Source: Macrocystis pyrifera (lineage: Eukaryota; Sar; Phaeophyceae; Laminariales; Laminariaceae). Taken from it: DNA of 64,000 nt. How positions within the stretch are numbered: position 1 is the stretch's first letter; the number at the start of each line of letters is the position of its first letter. The translations under genes and the position numbers were made by a program. Shown piece by piece: positions 44,720 through 54,689 of this stretch. Location: assembly GCA_031763025.1 (NCBI GenBank), contig JASSKH010000019.1:6530336-6594335 (forward strand). Reading direction: 5' to 3'. The notes beneath the pieces are model-generated. The model saw nothing but the letters and a program-made list of their open reading frames with translations, did no database searches and was not told the DNA's origin.

Positions 44720-47187
44720 ATGCCCTCGAAGGGATCGGCTCAAGAAGAGCGCGACTCTTCAAATGACGTTGAAACGCTGCGACGCGAGATCGAACTGGCG
44801 ATGGAGAACAGCGAGGCGTCGATGCTGAACGCCATGAGGGAAATGATGGCCGAGTTCATGAGGAACAACGGTCGATCGGAGCCAGGCAGCGCTGAAGGCA
44901 GCGTTGCTGTAGGAGAAAGTCCAGCAGAGGTAGGAACCACTGCTGTAGGGGAAAGCCCAAGAGGGGCAGTACCCACTGCTGAAGTACGAGAGACTACTGC
45001 TGCTGTTGAAGCAGGCATTGGTCGATTGGAGTCCGGCAGCGCTGGGGGTAGCGCTGCTGTAGGGGAGAGCCCACAAGGGGCAGTACCCACTGCTGTAAGA
45101 GAGATTGCAGCAGAACAAGAGACAAATTTGCGTGAGGGCGCCTCGCCAGATTTGGGAGCAGCTGGACGCGGAGGAACTGCGTTGCCTGTCGAGGTTGGCC
45201 CACCGAGGGGTCATCCAGACCAGCATGGGACTGCGTTGCCTGTCGAGGTTGGCCCACCGAGGGGTCATCCAGACCAGCATGGGAGGACAGGAGGATGGGG
45301 TGCATACCCTAGCGGTGAGTTGGGTGGTGGATTTGATCTGCCTCAATCGCGCCATTTGGCCTTCAAACACACTCCTGTGCGATCGTTTAGTGGGTTAAAA
45401 TCTGAGTTCAACCCCTGGACAAGAGACGCTCGGTATTACGCCAAAGGAGTTGGTTTCTTGTCTGCTTTCGTGTCGGATCCGCCACAGTACATTCCCGTAG
45501 GGGAATTAGACACCGAAAACTCGATGCTTGTCGCTAGGGGGTTTAGCCGCGAAAGTGTGCACAGGCATACACTGGCGTGGAATTTCCTGTCGACGGCCCT
45601 CATGAGCAAGAGCGATAAAAGCATTTTGCACCGGTGTACCTCGCCGAGGAAAGCGTGGGACGCTCTCCTTGCGTGTTACGGCCCTCAGACGACGGGGGCC
45701 GAATCAGACCTCTCCCGACGCCTTAACAGTTTTAAGATGACGCCGGGGAACAACCCGCTCGAGGAGATGGGCAGGATCGAGGATCTTGCCGCGGAAATGC
45801 GAACAGCAGGAATGTCAGTAGACGACCACATGCTGTACACCATCTTTATTGACGCTCTGCCTGCCGATCACGAAGTGGAGGCTCGGAACCTGGCATCACG
45901 TGACAGCATCGGCCGTGATGACATCATCAAGGCTGTTCGAGAACGGCATCACCGACTTTCTGGAAACAGGAAGAAGGGGTCCAACGCTGGCCACGCAGGC
46001 CATGCTATGTACCCCGGCGGCGGCGGGGGTGGCGGTGGTCGCCGGAAAGGTGGAGGAAATGGCAAAGAAAAAGGTGGACGACGGGGTCACGGACGAGGCG
46101 GTAGAGGCTCCAACGAGGACGGTGGAGGCTCGGCCGCGGCTGCTGGTGGCAATGGCAGCAACGCCAAAGCCGCTAGCGGAAGTACTCCAGTGAGCAAGTG
46201 TCATAGGTGTGGCAAGAAGGGCTATTGGAGGAGCGAGTGTACGGCGAAGCTATGCAGTCGATGCCAGGGATGCGGGCACTCTGCCGATGCCTGTCCCACG
46301 TCCACGGATCGATGCAGTCGATGCAACGGGCTGGGGCACGCTGCTGATGTCTGCCCCTCATCGAAAGAAGAGTTTTTTCCTGGTGCGAAACTCCCGGCCA
46401 CGACGTCGTTGTGGGCGGAAGCGTCCCACTGGACGTGTGACGCCTTGAACCGCACAGCAACAACAGCTAACCCGCAGAGCAAGTCGCCGCATGAGATGTG
46501 GCATGGTAGCCCCCCGGTAGTACTACTGCCCTTCCTAAAGCCTGGCTATTGCAAGGTGAAGAGGGAAAACAAGTCACAGGCGAAAGCGCAAGAATGCTTT
46601 TACCTCGGCCCTGCAACAAACTACCCCGGAGATTCAGTAAGAGTGCTGACAAAGAACCGCACTGTGCTAATAACGCACAATGTCACCTGGCAACGCGTGT
46701 CGCCTGCACCACCTGTACTTGCCCAGGCGAATGACTCCCTGTCTACGGAAAAGGGGGGGTCAGAGGCAGACGACGTGAGCACGTCGGATCGAGGTGGTGG
46801 GGGGGTGGTGGATGAGCTGGACGACGGTCTGGCTCACTTGAACGACCTCGACGTGACGTGGGGTTTTGACCTGGACGCGTTTATGCAGGAGCGCGCACAG
46901 CAGGCACCTGCCGGCGGCGAGACCGGCGGCGAAACACCCGAAGCGATGGGTTCGTCTCAAGGGGGCGCCGTGGACGCCTCCTCGGTCCCGACAGGGAGGA
47001 CCGAAACAGCCGAGACGATGGATTCGTCTCAAGGGGGCGCCGTGGACGCCTCCTCGGTCCCGGCAGGGAGGGCCGGAAGCGACTCGGGCGCAGCATCAGC
47101 CTCCGACACCGGGCAAGGGGACGGTGAGGATCCCCCCGCGGTCCTGTCGGGAAGGCCAGCACACGAGCTCAGCAGCTGGGGCCGGCT
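44720..47187 (+). CDS. Copia gag fused in frame to integrase C-terminal region
   Basis: The frame begins with ATG at 44720. The N-terminal ~210 residues are low complexity, with repeated VGESP blocks and an exact 18-residue repeat (GTALPVEVGPPRGHPDQH). Residues ~215-425 resemble the copia gag core (HTLAWNFLSTAL, RKAWDALLACYG, RLNSFKM, YTIFIDALP). A Gly/Arg-rich stretch and three zinc knuckles follow. The first, CHRCGKKGYWRSEC, has Y where the metal-binding H should be; the other two are intact. Directly afterwards comes LPATTSLWAEA...KSPHEMWHG and ECFYLGPATNYPGD, the end of copia integrase. Protease, the HHCC module and the D,D,E core are missing, yet the frame stays open. The frame remains open to 47452, but RT-related sequence switches frame near 47188 at a C6 run. 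Confidence 0.85.
45176..45283 (+). repeat. 54-bp tandem repeat in copia gag
   Basis: Two units (45176-45229, 45230-45283) with no visible differences encode an 18-residue repeat in frame. Confidence 0.9.
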
Positions 47188-47572
47188 CCCCCCGACTGTA
47201 CGGGGCATACGCGCTGCTTGCGGCAGCGTACGAGTCGTGGACGAAGCCTGGGAGTATGCTGGATCGTACGCCCTGGACGACGGAGGACGCAGTGGCTTTG
47301 ATGGCCGGAGGACCTGCTGTGGAGAACAAAGGGGAGTTGAGCGTGTGCATGCCGAGTGGTTTCCCGGAAGACGTAGAACCACCCCCACAGACCGTAGCAG
47401 ATGTAGAGTGTTCTCAATACAAAGCGGCGTGGCACGAGGCCATGGAAATTGAGTTGGACGGTCACAAAACGACCGGTACGTACGAAGCCGCGACACCGCC
47501 AGAAGGGCGGAAACCTGTAGATGCGAAGTGGGTGTTTACCTACAAGATGGATAAGGATGGCTTGATCTAACC
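47188..47572 (+). pseudogene. Start of copia reverse transcriptase, truncated
   Basis: In the frame shifted from gag, YGAYALLAAAYESW... leads into KAAWHEAMEIELDGHKTTGTYE and GRKPVDAKWVFTYKMDKDG. These are the hallmark first blocks of the copia-type RT (RVT_2): W..AM..E...H...T.E, P.G.KPV..KWVF..K...DG. The next expected block (KARLVAKG) and the YVDD active site are absent. The sequence stops at LI-stop and changes to gypsy gag. No polymerase could be made from this copy. Confidence 0.85.
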
Positions 47573-47574
47573 TT

Positions 47575-49104
47575 GCTCACAACCGAACTTCGGCGATCGA
47601 CTCCGCCGCCGCCACCGCCGCGAAACAGCACACTGCCGACGTCCAACGGGCGTACAAACGCCTGGGACTGAAGGATATTTTTTCCGCATTTCTGTCCTAC
47701 CTTTCCCCTCCTCGATCGACCCTTGCGAGGCCACGCAGCAACTCACGCGTTCGGTCAAGGCCTCCGCCTCTGATATTCTAATGATGTGCAACGATGGCAG
47801 CCATGAAGGCCTTAGTTCTACTAATTGGATCCCCGGTTGGGAGTACCCTCTTAAGAAATCCTTCGCGCGCGCCATCACGCCTGACAAGCCTACGACCGCC
47901 CCTCTCACTACCTTGATGGATGATTTGTTTGGACAGGTGTCGCGCGCCCTCGCATCAGGATCGACGGGACCGGAGGCGTTCACGCTCCTCCTGAGGTTGC
48001 TGAGCAACCACTTCGACCGCACCAACACGGGGGCCTGCTACACCAAGTTGCATAATTTTGGCGTGGCTAACGGGACCCCTTTTTGCGATTTTAGTCGTGG
48101 TGTCCGCAGCGACGGGGACTGAGCGTGTTTTGGCGCCGGGGGTGGGGGTTGTTTTGGAGGTAGTTCGGATGGCAGTGAACGAGCCGTACCCTAGCTTGAT
48201 GCCCACGCTGTACCCGGGAGTTTTGGCTACGGTATCGAGGCCGTTCGACACTTTGGACGCCATGTGGTTAGCTTTCGAGACTCTTGAGAATAACAAGACA
48301 CCTGCCGTCAACGTCGAAAAATATTTTTCATTGCCTGCTTCTTCGACGGGTGCGCGGTCATCCGCCCCGTCGGGGCCCCGGCCCGCCAATATTGGTCGCG
48401 GCCAGGGCCGGACGCTTCCCCAGTCGCCTTCTTGGCAGACGGGATCGCGTAATAATCCGCTTGTAATGAATGTCCACAAATCCATCCCTGACTGCCTCGA
48501 CCCGTGGCTTGACACCTCTTCCAACTGCTGGCCCCTTGAAGAACACCACTATGCCGAAGTTCACGCCGTTTGCATGTCCATCCAGACCGAGGACCCTCCC
48601 CTCTGGAGCGGCCCACTTTCATCGTCCGCTTGCGCAGCCGCCCTCAGCGAAAACCGAGAACGCTGTTTAAACTGTCACGAAGACACACACTCTCTTCAAC
48701 AGTGTAGACACCCCTTTTGAAACCTTGGTGGTATCTTGAACCCCGACCTCGGAACGCTCGGCGACGACGGCGAGGCGTTCCGTCGTTGGCAAGAACGCAT
48801 GATCAGACACCGCCGCGAGAACAATTCACGACCGAACAAACACAACCAGAAGAAACACAGGCGTCGTCCCGGCCACTCGAGTGGGCAACATCACGGCCAG
48901 GGTCAGCAAAACAGACAAGGTGACGGCTACAACACACACGTGGCACAAAGACACCAGCAGTCTCACTCCGGCCATCATGGTGGTTCGACCGCCTCTACCT
49001 CTTCCGCCCCGGCTCCCGTCTCGGGGGTTCGCTACGGTGCCTCGCAGACCTCGGGCGGAAACCCGAATGGACGCCAGCCGGGCACCTTCCGCGCCGGAAA
49101 CTGA
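47575..49104 (+). pseudogene. Second gypsy gag with zinc knuckle, disrupted
   Basis: Gag-like sequence is spread over shifted plus-strand frames. A first piece lies near 47595-47700 (AAATAAKQHTADVQRAYKRL), then 47781-48122 and 48058-48720, with breaks near 47.7 and 48.1 kb. The last ends in the knuckle CLNCHEDTHSLQQC (48663-48704), followed by an in-frame TGA at 48718-48720. The same frame then continues to 49104 with LNPDLG, FRRWQERM and a Gln/His/Gly-rich, basic tail. The knuckle (CLNCxEDTH) and the following NP-xx-G...RRWQ pattern match the gypsy gag at 42.6-42.8 kb. No LTR precedes it; it follows copia RT directly. Confidence 0.7.
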
Positions 49105-50146
49105 CAGGTCGACGGCGGTTCGGCTCCTCCTGCCCGCCCGCCGCCAGCATTGTCGGGAGAAAAAACCTTGATTTCACAAGATGCTCGCGTCCCAGGCTCG
49201 CTCAGTACTCCGCTTCCGCCCCGCGCGTTACTCCGTATTTCGGACCGACGCAGCGACTCAGCTCCGCTGCTTTCTCCGGGGAGCCCCCGGGCGCCTTCCC
49301 CGACGTCGGGAGCCCGCGCCTCAAACGCCGCTCCCCTCAACCTGGGCACGAGAGCAGGCGCGATAAACGCCTCTCTCCCGAACCACGCACCGCGCAACAC
49401 GACGGGTGTCGCGCCGTCGCGTCGTTTTTTTTCAGCGAGGGTGTCCCCCTCCTACACCTCCCGGCCATGCGGTGGCGGTCGGTTTGAGGTGCGGGAAGGC
49501 AAACACCGAAAACCCGAGATCTCGGTTGAAGCTCGACTCGGCGTTTCCTTGCAATAACGGTGGCCGCTCCACCCTTTTTCCTGTTAAGGAGGAGTCGACA
49601 AGATTAGCTACCTCGTCCCCCTTCCCCACCAGGTCAACAGGACGGAAGCCCTCTCCGGTGGACCCTTTGTTGCCCCCCACCCGAGCACCGTTCTTGAAGA
49701 CGTCTACAGGGTCTGCAGGCCCTCTTTCGTCTTCGCGCACGCTACTCCACGTACGCAGCGCTCCTTCGGCTCCAGTTGAACAGGAAAAACCTGGCACTGT
49801 CCGTCGAGCCAGTGGTGACTCTATGGCCTCCGGTCAGATCAACTGGACAGCATCCCCGTTAAATTCGGAAGAAGAGTCGCAGCTTTCGTCAAGCAGAACG
49901 GGCTCAGAACCCCCTGCCCCCTTTGGTCCAGGACAGAGATCATCGGGCGCAGCAAGAGAACCTTCTGGCGATTTTTTGCCTACGGGCAATGGTGACACAG
50001 AGCCAGTATACGTGAAACCGGACTCGTCTCGTGCACCGGGGGCTCAGTGTTCTCAGAGAAGCACACCCCCCCCCCCACACGCCGCAACTGCGGCCACCGA
50101 CGACTCGGCACCGTCGGTCTTTGACCCTACTCTCGAGTATACAACG
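49105..50146 (+). pseudogene. Ser/Pro-rich linker between gypsy gag and NADAR
   Basis: Plus-strand frames 49150-49557 and 49406-50146 are open but low complexity (Ser, Pro, Arg, Gly) with no recognised domain. The change of frame is near a T8 run at ~49424. Codon composition is GC-rich like the flanking gypsy segments. The second frame leads without interruption into the NADAR domain. Confidence 0.5.
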
Positions 50147-50610
50147 GAGCGGGTGGTACTGTTCTGGCAGCCCCCCTCTTATTTTTCGCAGTGGCCTCCC
50201 TCGTCTTTCGTCATCGACGATGTGTCATATTCCTGCGCGGAGCAGTATATGATGGCTGAAAAGGCATCGCCTTTTCCTGGACCACGGCACAGCGGAGCAG
50301 ATTATGGCCTCGCCAGACCCACGCGAGCACAAACGCCTCGGTCGAGGCGTGCATAACTTTGACTGTTTTTTCTAGGACCGTGCTCGGGAAGACGCCGTCC
50401 TTGCTAGTAATTTTGCCAAATCCTCGCAGAACCCGGTCATGGAGCAGCATCTATTGAGCACTGGCACCAAAGGTTTGGCTGAAGCCAGCCTTTTTGATGC
50501 CGTGTGGGGCATCGGTCTGCGGGCAGACGACCCCGAAGCTCACGACTCCTCTCGGTGGCATGGAAAAAATTTGCTCGGGAAAGCTCTTTCCGCCGTTCGC
50601 GACACCCTCC
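50147..50610 (+). pseudogene. NADAR (YbiA-like) domain inside a gypsy pol region
   Basis: About 154 codons match the NADAR family, whose characterised bacterial and plant members act on ribosylated intermediates or ADP-ribose-type groups. The first half (to ~50276) reads VVLFWQPPSYFSQWPP, then CAEQYMMAEKA, the family's central EQxMMxxKA block. The second half (50280 on, another frame) has a GTAEQIM segment, a REHKRLGRGV segment and NFAK, followed from 50439 by WGIGLRADDP and W.GKNLLGKALSAVR, the C-terminal hallmark. One frameshift (50276-50280) and one TAG (50373-50375) break it. No other disabling change is obvious. It sits between gag and protease, is absent from the other gypsy element here, and could be a captured host or viral-type gene. 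Confidence 0.8.
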
Positions 50611-50689
50611 GACCACGTGAGGCCGGGTTGGCACACCCCGCCTCCTCTCATCAATTCTGCACCCCAACCAGACCTGAAAATATTTACTA

Positions 50690-51777
50690 ATGAGGTTACA
50701 CCAGCGCCGCCCCGTCCTTTGGCCGTAGCCCGCGCTTGCCCAGGTCCTCCTTTGGAGTTTTCGACCTATTTGTCTGACGCGCCGGCTGATCACAGCCCCG
50801 AGATTTTGGCTGTCGCACCTAGTATCGAACCCTCCCTCGTGCTGCCAGAACACGGCCCCTGCCTCGTCGGGGGCACCATTACCCTCGATGACGCCTCTTT
50901 TACAACCAAAATCACGATTCACAGCGGAGCTGGCGTTCTTGTACCTTTGGATTGCGTGGCGCTTCTTGACACTGGCTCCCCGCAGACTTTCATCCGACGA
51001 GATGATTTGGATCGCATGCACTCGGTTGGTGCGGCATCCCTCGCGTGCGAGCAGAAAGGCGCCCCTCGTTCTTGGGGTGCTTTTGGCGAATCGGCCCCTC
51101 TGAAGACTTCGACGAGTGTGCGCCTGAGCGTCCAATTTTTTCGAGAAAATGAGCCTACTTGCTCCCTCGTAGTTTGGGCCTGCGTGGTCCCCCCCTCAGT
51201 GATGCAGCATGCTGTACTATTGGGACGTGACAGCTGGATGCGTTTTAATAGCCGCTGCTACCGCTCTCTGCCACCTCGGCCGTCTGATCAACGCGTTTTT
51301 GGCGAGCTGGAGCTAGTTCACCACGCCCCGACAGGCATGTCCGTGTACGCCATCGACTCCGCCGCTTCGGTCGGAGGCTTCCATCTACGCTACGAGGGCG
51401 CAGCAGGCGTCACCCTGTCCGACGATCCCCAGCTGCTTGCTACTAACTTGGTTCGAAGCGATGGCTCCCCGGCCCTCACTGGACACTACGTGGTCGACAT
51501 GATGCCCCAGCCCGACCTACCCTCGGTCGAGGAGCACTTCGTCTCCTCCGGACGACAGGTTCTTCCCCTCGTTGGAGTGGCGGCTCTCGAGCCTGGGTAT
51601 GTCCTCGGCGTCGCCCACGCCCCACTGCTGAGCGTCCCGCTGGACGTTTTGCAGCAGGACAACCGAGCCCCCCCAGCCCTCCCTCCGGACTATGTGAGGT
51701 GTGTCCGGTATCAGCAGTTACTGCCCCCCCCCTCGCAGCTCCAGCCTCGCCCTCGCCTGCACGGCTTGAGCGTTTGA
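50690..51777 (+). pseudogene. Second gypsy protease region
   Basis: The frame (open from ~50494 to 51777) contains the retropepsin motif VALLDTGSPQTFI and the later AVLLGRDSW, spaced as in the other gypsy element (LLDTGSPSSFI, VLLGRDGW). Both share further blocks, such as S.VRL.VQ and VV.A.VVP. About 180 residues follow before RT. The frame is shifted from NADAR upstream (between ~50610 and ~50700). It ends shortly after a C9 run at ~51724, where RT continues in the next frame. As assembled the polyprotein is broken on both sides. Confidence 0.8.
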
Positions 51778-52193
51778 CCTCAGAACAGTGCGCTTCGTTC
51801 CTGCGCGTCTGGGCACGCTTGCCGTCACATCTGCGGGAGGTGGCTTTTGATCTCCACGGCACAGGCTGGACCCCTGCGGTCATCGAACAGCTGGGGGACG
51901 TTCTCTGCGAATTTCCTGACGTTTTCTCGAAGTCCAAGTCGGATTTTGGTTCCTGCTCGTTGATGCCTTTCGTGATCTCGGTCCCGGAAAGAAGCGCTCC
52001 TGTCACGTCCAGGCCGCACCGCATCAACCCCATCCTGACCAAGGAAGTGGAGGCCACCTTGGATCAGTACCTAGCGGCAGGTCTGATCCAGCACTCGACT
52101 TCCCCGTACTCGAGCCCGCTGGTGGTCATCCCGGAGAAGCCTGGAGGCGTTCGGATCACCGTGAACTACAAAAAACTCAACCAGATCAGCCTA
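51735..52193 (+). pseudogene. Start of second gypsy reverse transcriptase, truncated
   Basis: The frame 51699-52286 includes a pre-RT segment (ARLPSHLREVAFDL, CEFPDVFSKSKSDFG) and the first RT blocks: VTSRPHRINP, EVEATLDQYLAAGLI, SPYSSPLVVIPEKPGG and VRITVNYKKLN. After NQIS the match stops. The palm blocks with the catalytic aspartates are missing. The next bases belong to copia RNase H in a different frame, so the remaining codons of this frame are read-through. Confidence 0.85.
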
Positions 52194-52195
52194 AG

Positions 52196-52487
52196 TTTTG
52201 TTTACAGGCGCGGTGTTGTCGTTTATTCGTCCAGAGCTAAGCGGATCATGTGTCCAGGTTTTCGAAGGGGGCATAGCGTTGGCTGAAAACCCTCATAGTT
52301 CTGCTCGGAGTAAGCATATCGACGTGCGTATTCATTTAGTCAGAGAGATACTTCGTGCTAAGAAGGTCGACATTCAGTTCGAGCTTCGGAAGAGCAGCAC
52401 GCGGACATTTTGACGAAATCCCTTGCTGCGACCCCTCTTAAGTCTCACCGTAGATTTTTGTTGAATCTGCCTTTAGAGGGTGAGTAA
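52196..52487 (+). pseudogene. C-terminal end of copia RNase H
   Basis: GGIALAENPHSSARSKHIDVRIHLVRE is the classic copia RNase H C-terminal block (A.AL..NP..H.RSKHIDIR.H..RE). It is followed, after a one-base frame change near 52395, by EQHADILTKSL and a short tail ending at the stop near 52486. It restores the 3' end of the copia element begun at 44720 and fixes the second chimera junction at about 52193-52200. Confidence 0.88.
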
Positions 52488-52786
52488 GGGGGTAGCAGCA
52501 TTATTCGATGAGTACCATGTTTGAGTGACGCGAGGAATAATTTGTCAGGTCGCCAACCCTGCGCTACTTTGAGGGGCACGGGTTAGTAGGGCACCGCTTG
52601 TCATTTTATTTTCTGGCCATGGTCATCGTTTGGAATGCGGCCGTTGTTTCAATTGCAATGGTTTGGCGTATATGTGTCATACAGGGGGTTTTGACTCGGT
52701 GGCCGGGTTTCCTTCTGCGGGACTGTCGTTGGCTGTACTTACGTCCTAGCAAGTCTTGAATGCCGTTTCGATCTCGTCACTGCTGT

Positions 52787-52802
52787 GAAGAGCCAGGGAG
52801 GA
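52787..52802 (+). promoter_or_regulatory. Candidate polypurine tract
   Basis: Purine-rich AGAGCCAGGGAGGA directly precedes the right LTR, where the plus-strand primer of reverse transcription is expected. Confidence 0.55.
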
Positions 52803-53058
52803 TGTTCGTTTGGATCGTTCCAGCAGCGACGGTTACAAGTTGTAGAGGGTTGCGTATATCTTCGCAGGCGTTATTATGAATTATGCCGTGTGTTCATGAG
52901 GAGAGTTTGAGCACTCCGTTCTCTGCTCCGTTCTCTGCCCCGAGCTACGAGCTAGGCTCCGCTTTCCCTCCCCTCATCTGTCCTCTAATACAACGACTAC
53001 ACATAATCTCATCAGACCACGTGGTGGTCAGGGCATCCAGACTTGGGCTCTACGAACA
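52803..53058 (+). repeat. Copia-type 3' LTR
   Basis: 256 bp, TGTTCG...CGAACA, aligned end to end with 44421-44676. About 15 differences, clustered in the last third. Confidence 0.92.
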
Positions 53059-54660
53059 AAGTATAGAAATGGAAATCGCGTATATGGTTGCAGAGCCAAT
53101 GCATAATCAATAACAGGCATTTTCTCACCTAAGTTCATCTATTTCCATGGTTTTCCATTATCGGTTTTTTAGACCTAGCCTTGGCAAAGAATACTGACAG
53201 AGACCTGGTATTAGAGTGGACATTATAAGCAGGTGTTCGCTGTTGCGTTTGCGACACGCTTCGTTTCCTTCGGCTCTTCGCGTCTAGCCAAAGGCAAGAA
53301 GAGTGGCCGCTACGCCACGGCTGCTCCTCGCTGTGAGGCTTGGCATGCTTATGCCTTGCTTCGCCGGTATGACCGCGGTAGGCTGACGTGCCTTTCTTTG
53401 GACGCTCGTATCTTAGGGATGACTGCGAGTCTCGAAAAAACAAAAAGGGAGCATTGCTACGACGAATATTCGAGGGTTTCGTATGATACTAAGTATACAT
53501 CATTCCGAAGGGAATTGGGGTTGAAAAAATACCCCCGTAAAAAAAACGCATGTTTGAAGTACTCATTTTAATCCACCCCTGCCTCATCGTGAACCCGACA
53601 CTGTCAACGGTATTATGTAGTATCGTCGGAAAGCTGAAGTCCGTGGCGTCCAGCAGAATCTAACCACGGCTTGAGAGCGTCCCTGTGTGCCTGTGTAAGT
53701 TCTAATCCGTCAGACTGAAAGTTCCTTCCGTCATAAAAAGGACAAAACAAATCACAAAAGCAAACTCGATGCGAAAAAGTCCCTTCCGCGGGGTTATTCT
53801 CTTGTAGATAGTAGTGTGGGAGCGGCTATCCCGCTCAGTTTTGACAGCGTTTCGATTATGTTGCGAATTTCGAAAAATTGTTTTGCTATACATTATCCTT
53901 AGCGACGGCTGTGAGCGAAGCCTTCGCTTCCGATTTCGTCAGGAATTTAGGGTGGGATTCCAGACGCCTTCGCTTTCCTGGCTTTGTGCTTGCTTTTGCG
54001 ACCGCTTTCCTCGAGGGGCGCGCTCGCTGGGCTTCGACGGGTGTTCTCCCGTGCGCGCGTCTCGGAGTCTCGCGCCACCGATAAGCGCGGCGACCGCGAA
54101 CTCGAAGGATAGTTGCTGGGGCGAGGAGACACGGAGGTTATTTTTATTTTCGGTGCTGGGGATTAATTTCGCTGTTGTTGCTCCGCAAAGAGAGGCAGAC
54201 TTGATCTTGGCTCTTTTCTCTGCGAGGTTTGATCTCTCGGCCTTGCTGATGCTACCGCTTTATTCTCCTGACTCCCTTGGTTTGCGGGCCGCCATTTGCC
54301 TGTTCGACTGCCTCGATCTTGCCTTGCTCGGTGGCTGCCTTCCCTTGCCCCTCTCTCTTCGCGACTCGACTACACGCGCCTTCTCGGGATATTGCGCCGT
54401 TGTTGGTACCAGATCGTTGGATATCCAGGTGATATATTTGTGTTTTATAAATCGACACGTTATCTTCTTTCGCCGGAGGAATGGAATGGAGGTTGTTGGA
54501 GAGTATGGATTCGGCCGAGTGTTGTGAGTTCGATAAGAAAAACCGACCAATCACATCGGAGGATATCATACAGGTGGTTGTACATGCCTGGACTGTCTAC
54601 TGCTGCTGCAAGGTCTGTTCTCTGGAGGCGCATAGAAATACGAGTACTACTACAGCAGCA
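53059..54660. other. Flank with no supported gene
   Basis: A plus-strand frame of 237 codons (53814-54527) and one of 112 codons (53233-53571) are open. Their translations are rich in Arg, Ser, Leu and Cys with no family motif. They may be chance frames in moderately GC-rich DNA. A microsatellite-free, mostly unique stretch. Confidence 0.4.
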
Positions 54661-54689
54661 AGAGTAGTACTACAGGATTTGACGTATAC

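Larger units (their letters stand above)
44421..53058 (+). mobile_element. Chimeric Ty1/copia-gypsy LTR element carrying a NADAR domain
   Basis: Two 256-bp LTRs (44421-44676, 52803-53058) begin TGTTCG and end CGAACA. Next to the left LTR is copia gag, an in-frame fusion to the integrase C-terminal part, and the first part of copia RT, which stops at ~47570. From there to ~52193 the sequence is from a gypsy element: gag with a zinc knuckle, a NADAR domain, protease and the first part of RT. At ~52196 it returns to copia RNase H, followed by a purine-rich tract and the right LTR. No gypsy LTR is visible at either inner junction, so this is not a simple nested insertion. The LTRs differ at about 15 positions (about 94% identity) and the flanks AGGTC / AAGTA do not match, so it is older than the neighbouring gypsy element and has lost or never had a clear target duplication. 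Confidence 0.85.

Noticed and set aside
48718-48720. TGA in gag as a programmed readthrough site
   Set aside because: The frame continues after it, but further stops and shifts nearby and the old LTRs make ordinary decay more likely.
53814-54527. 237-codon plus-strand open frame
   Set aside because: No domain, biased Arg/Ser/Leu/Cys composition and no support from neighbours; it is kept only as part of the non-coding flank.
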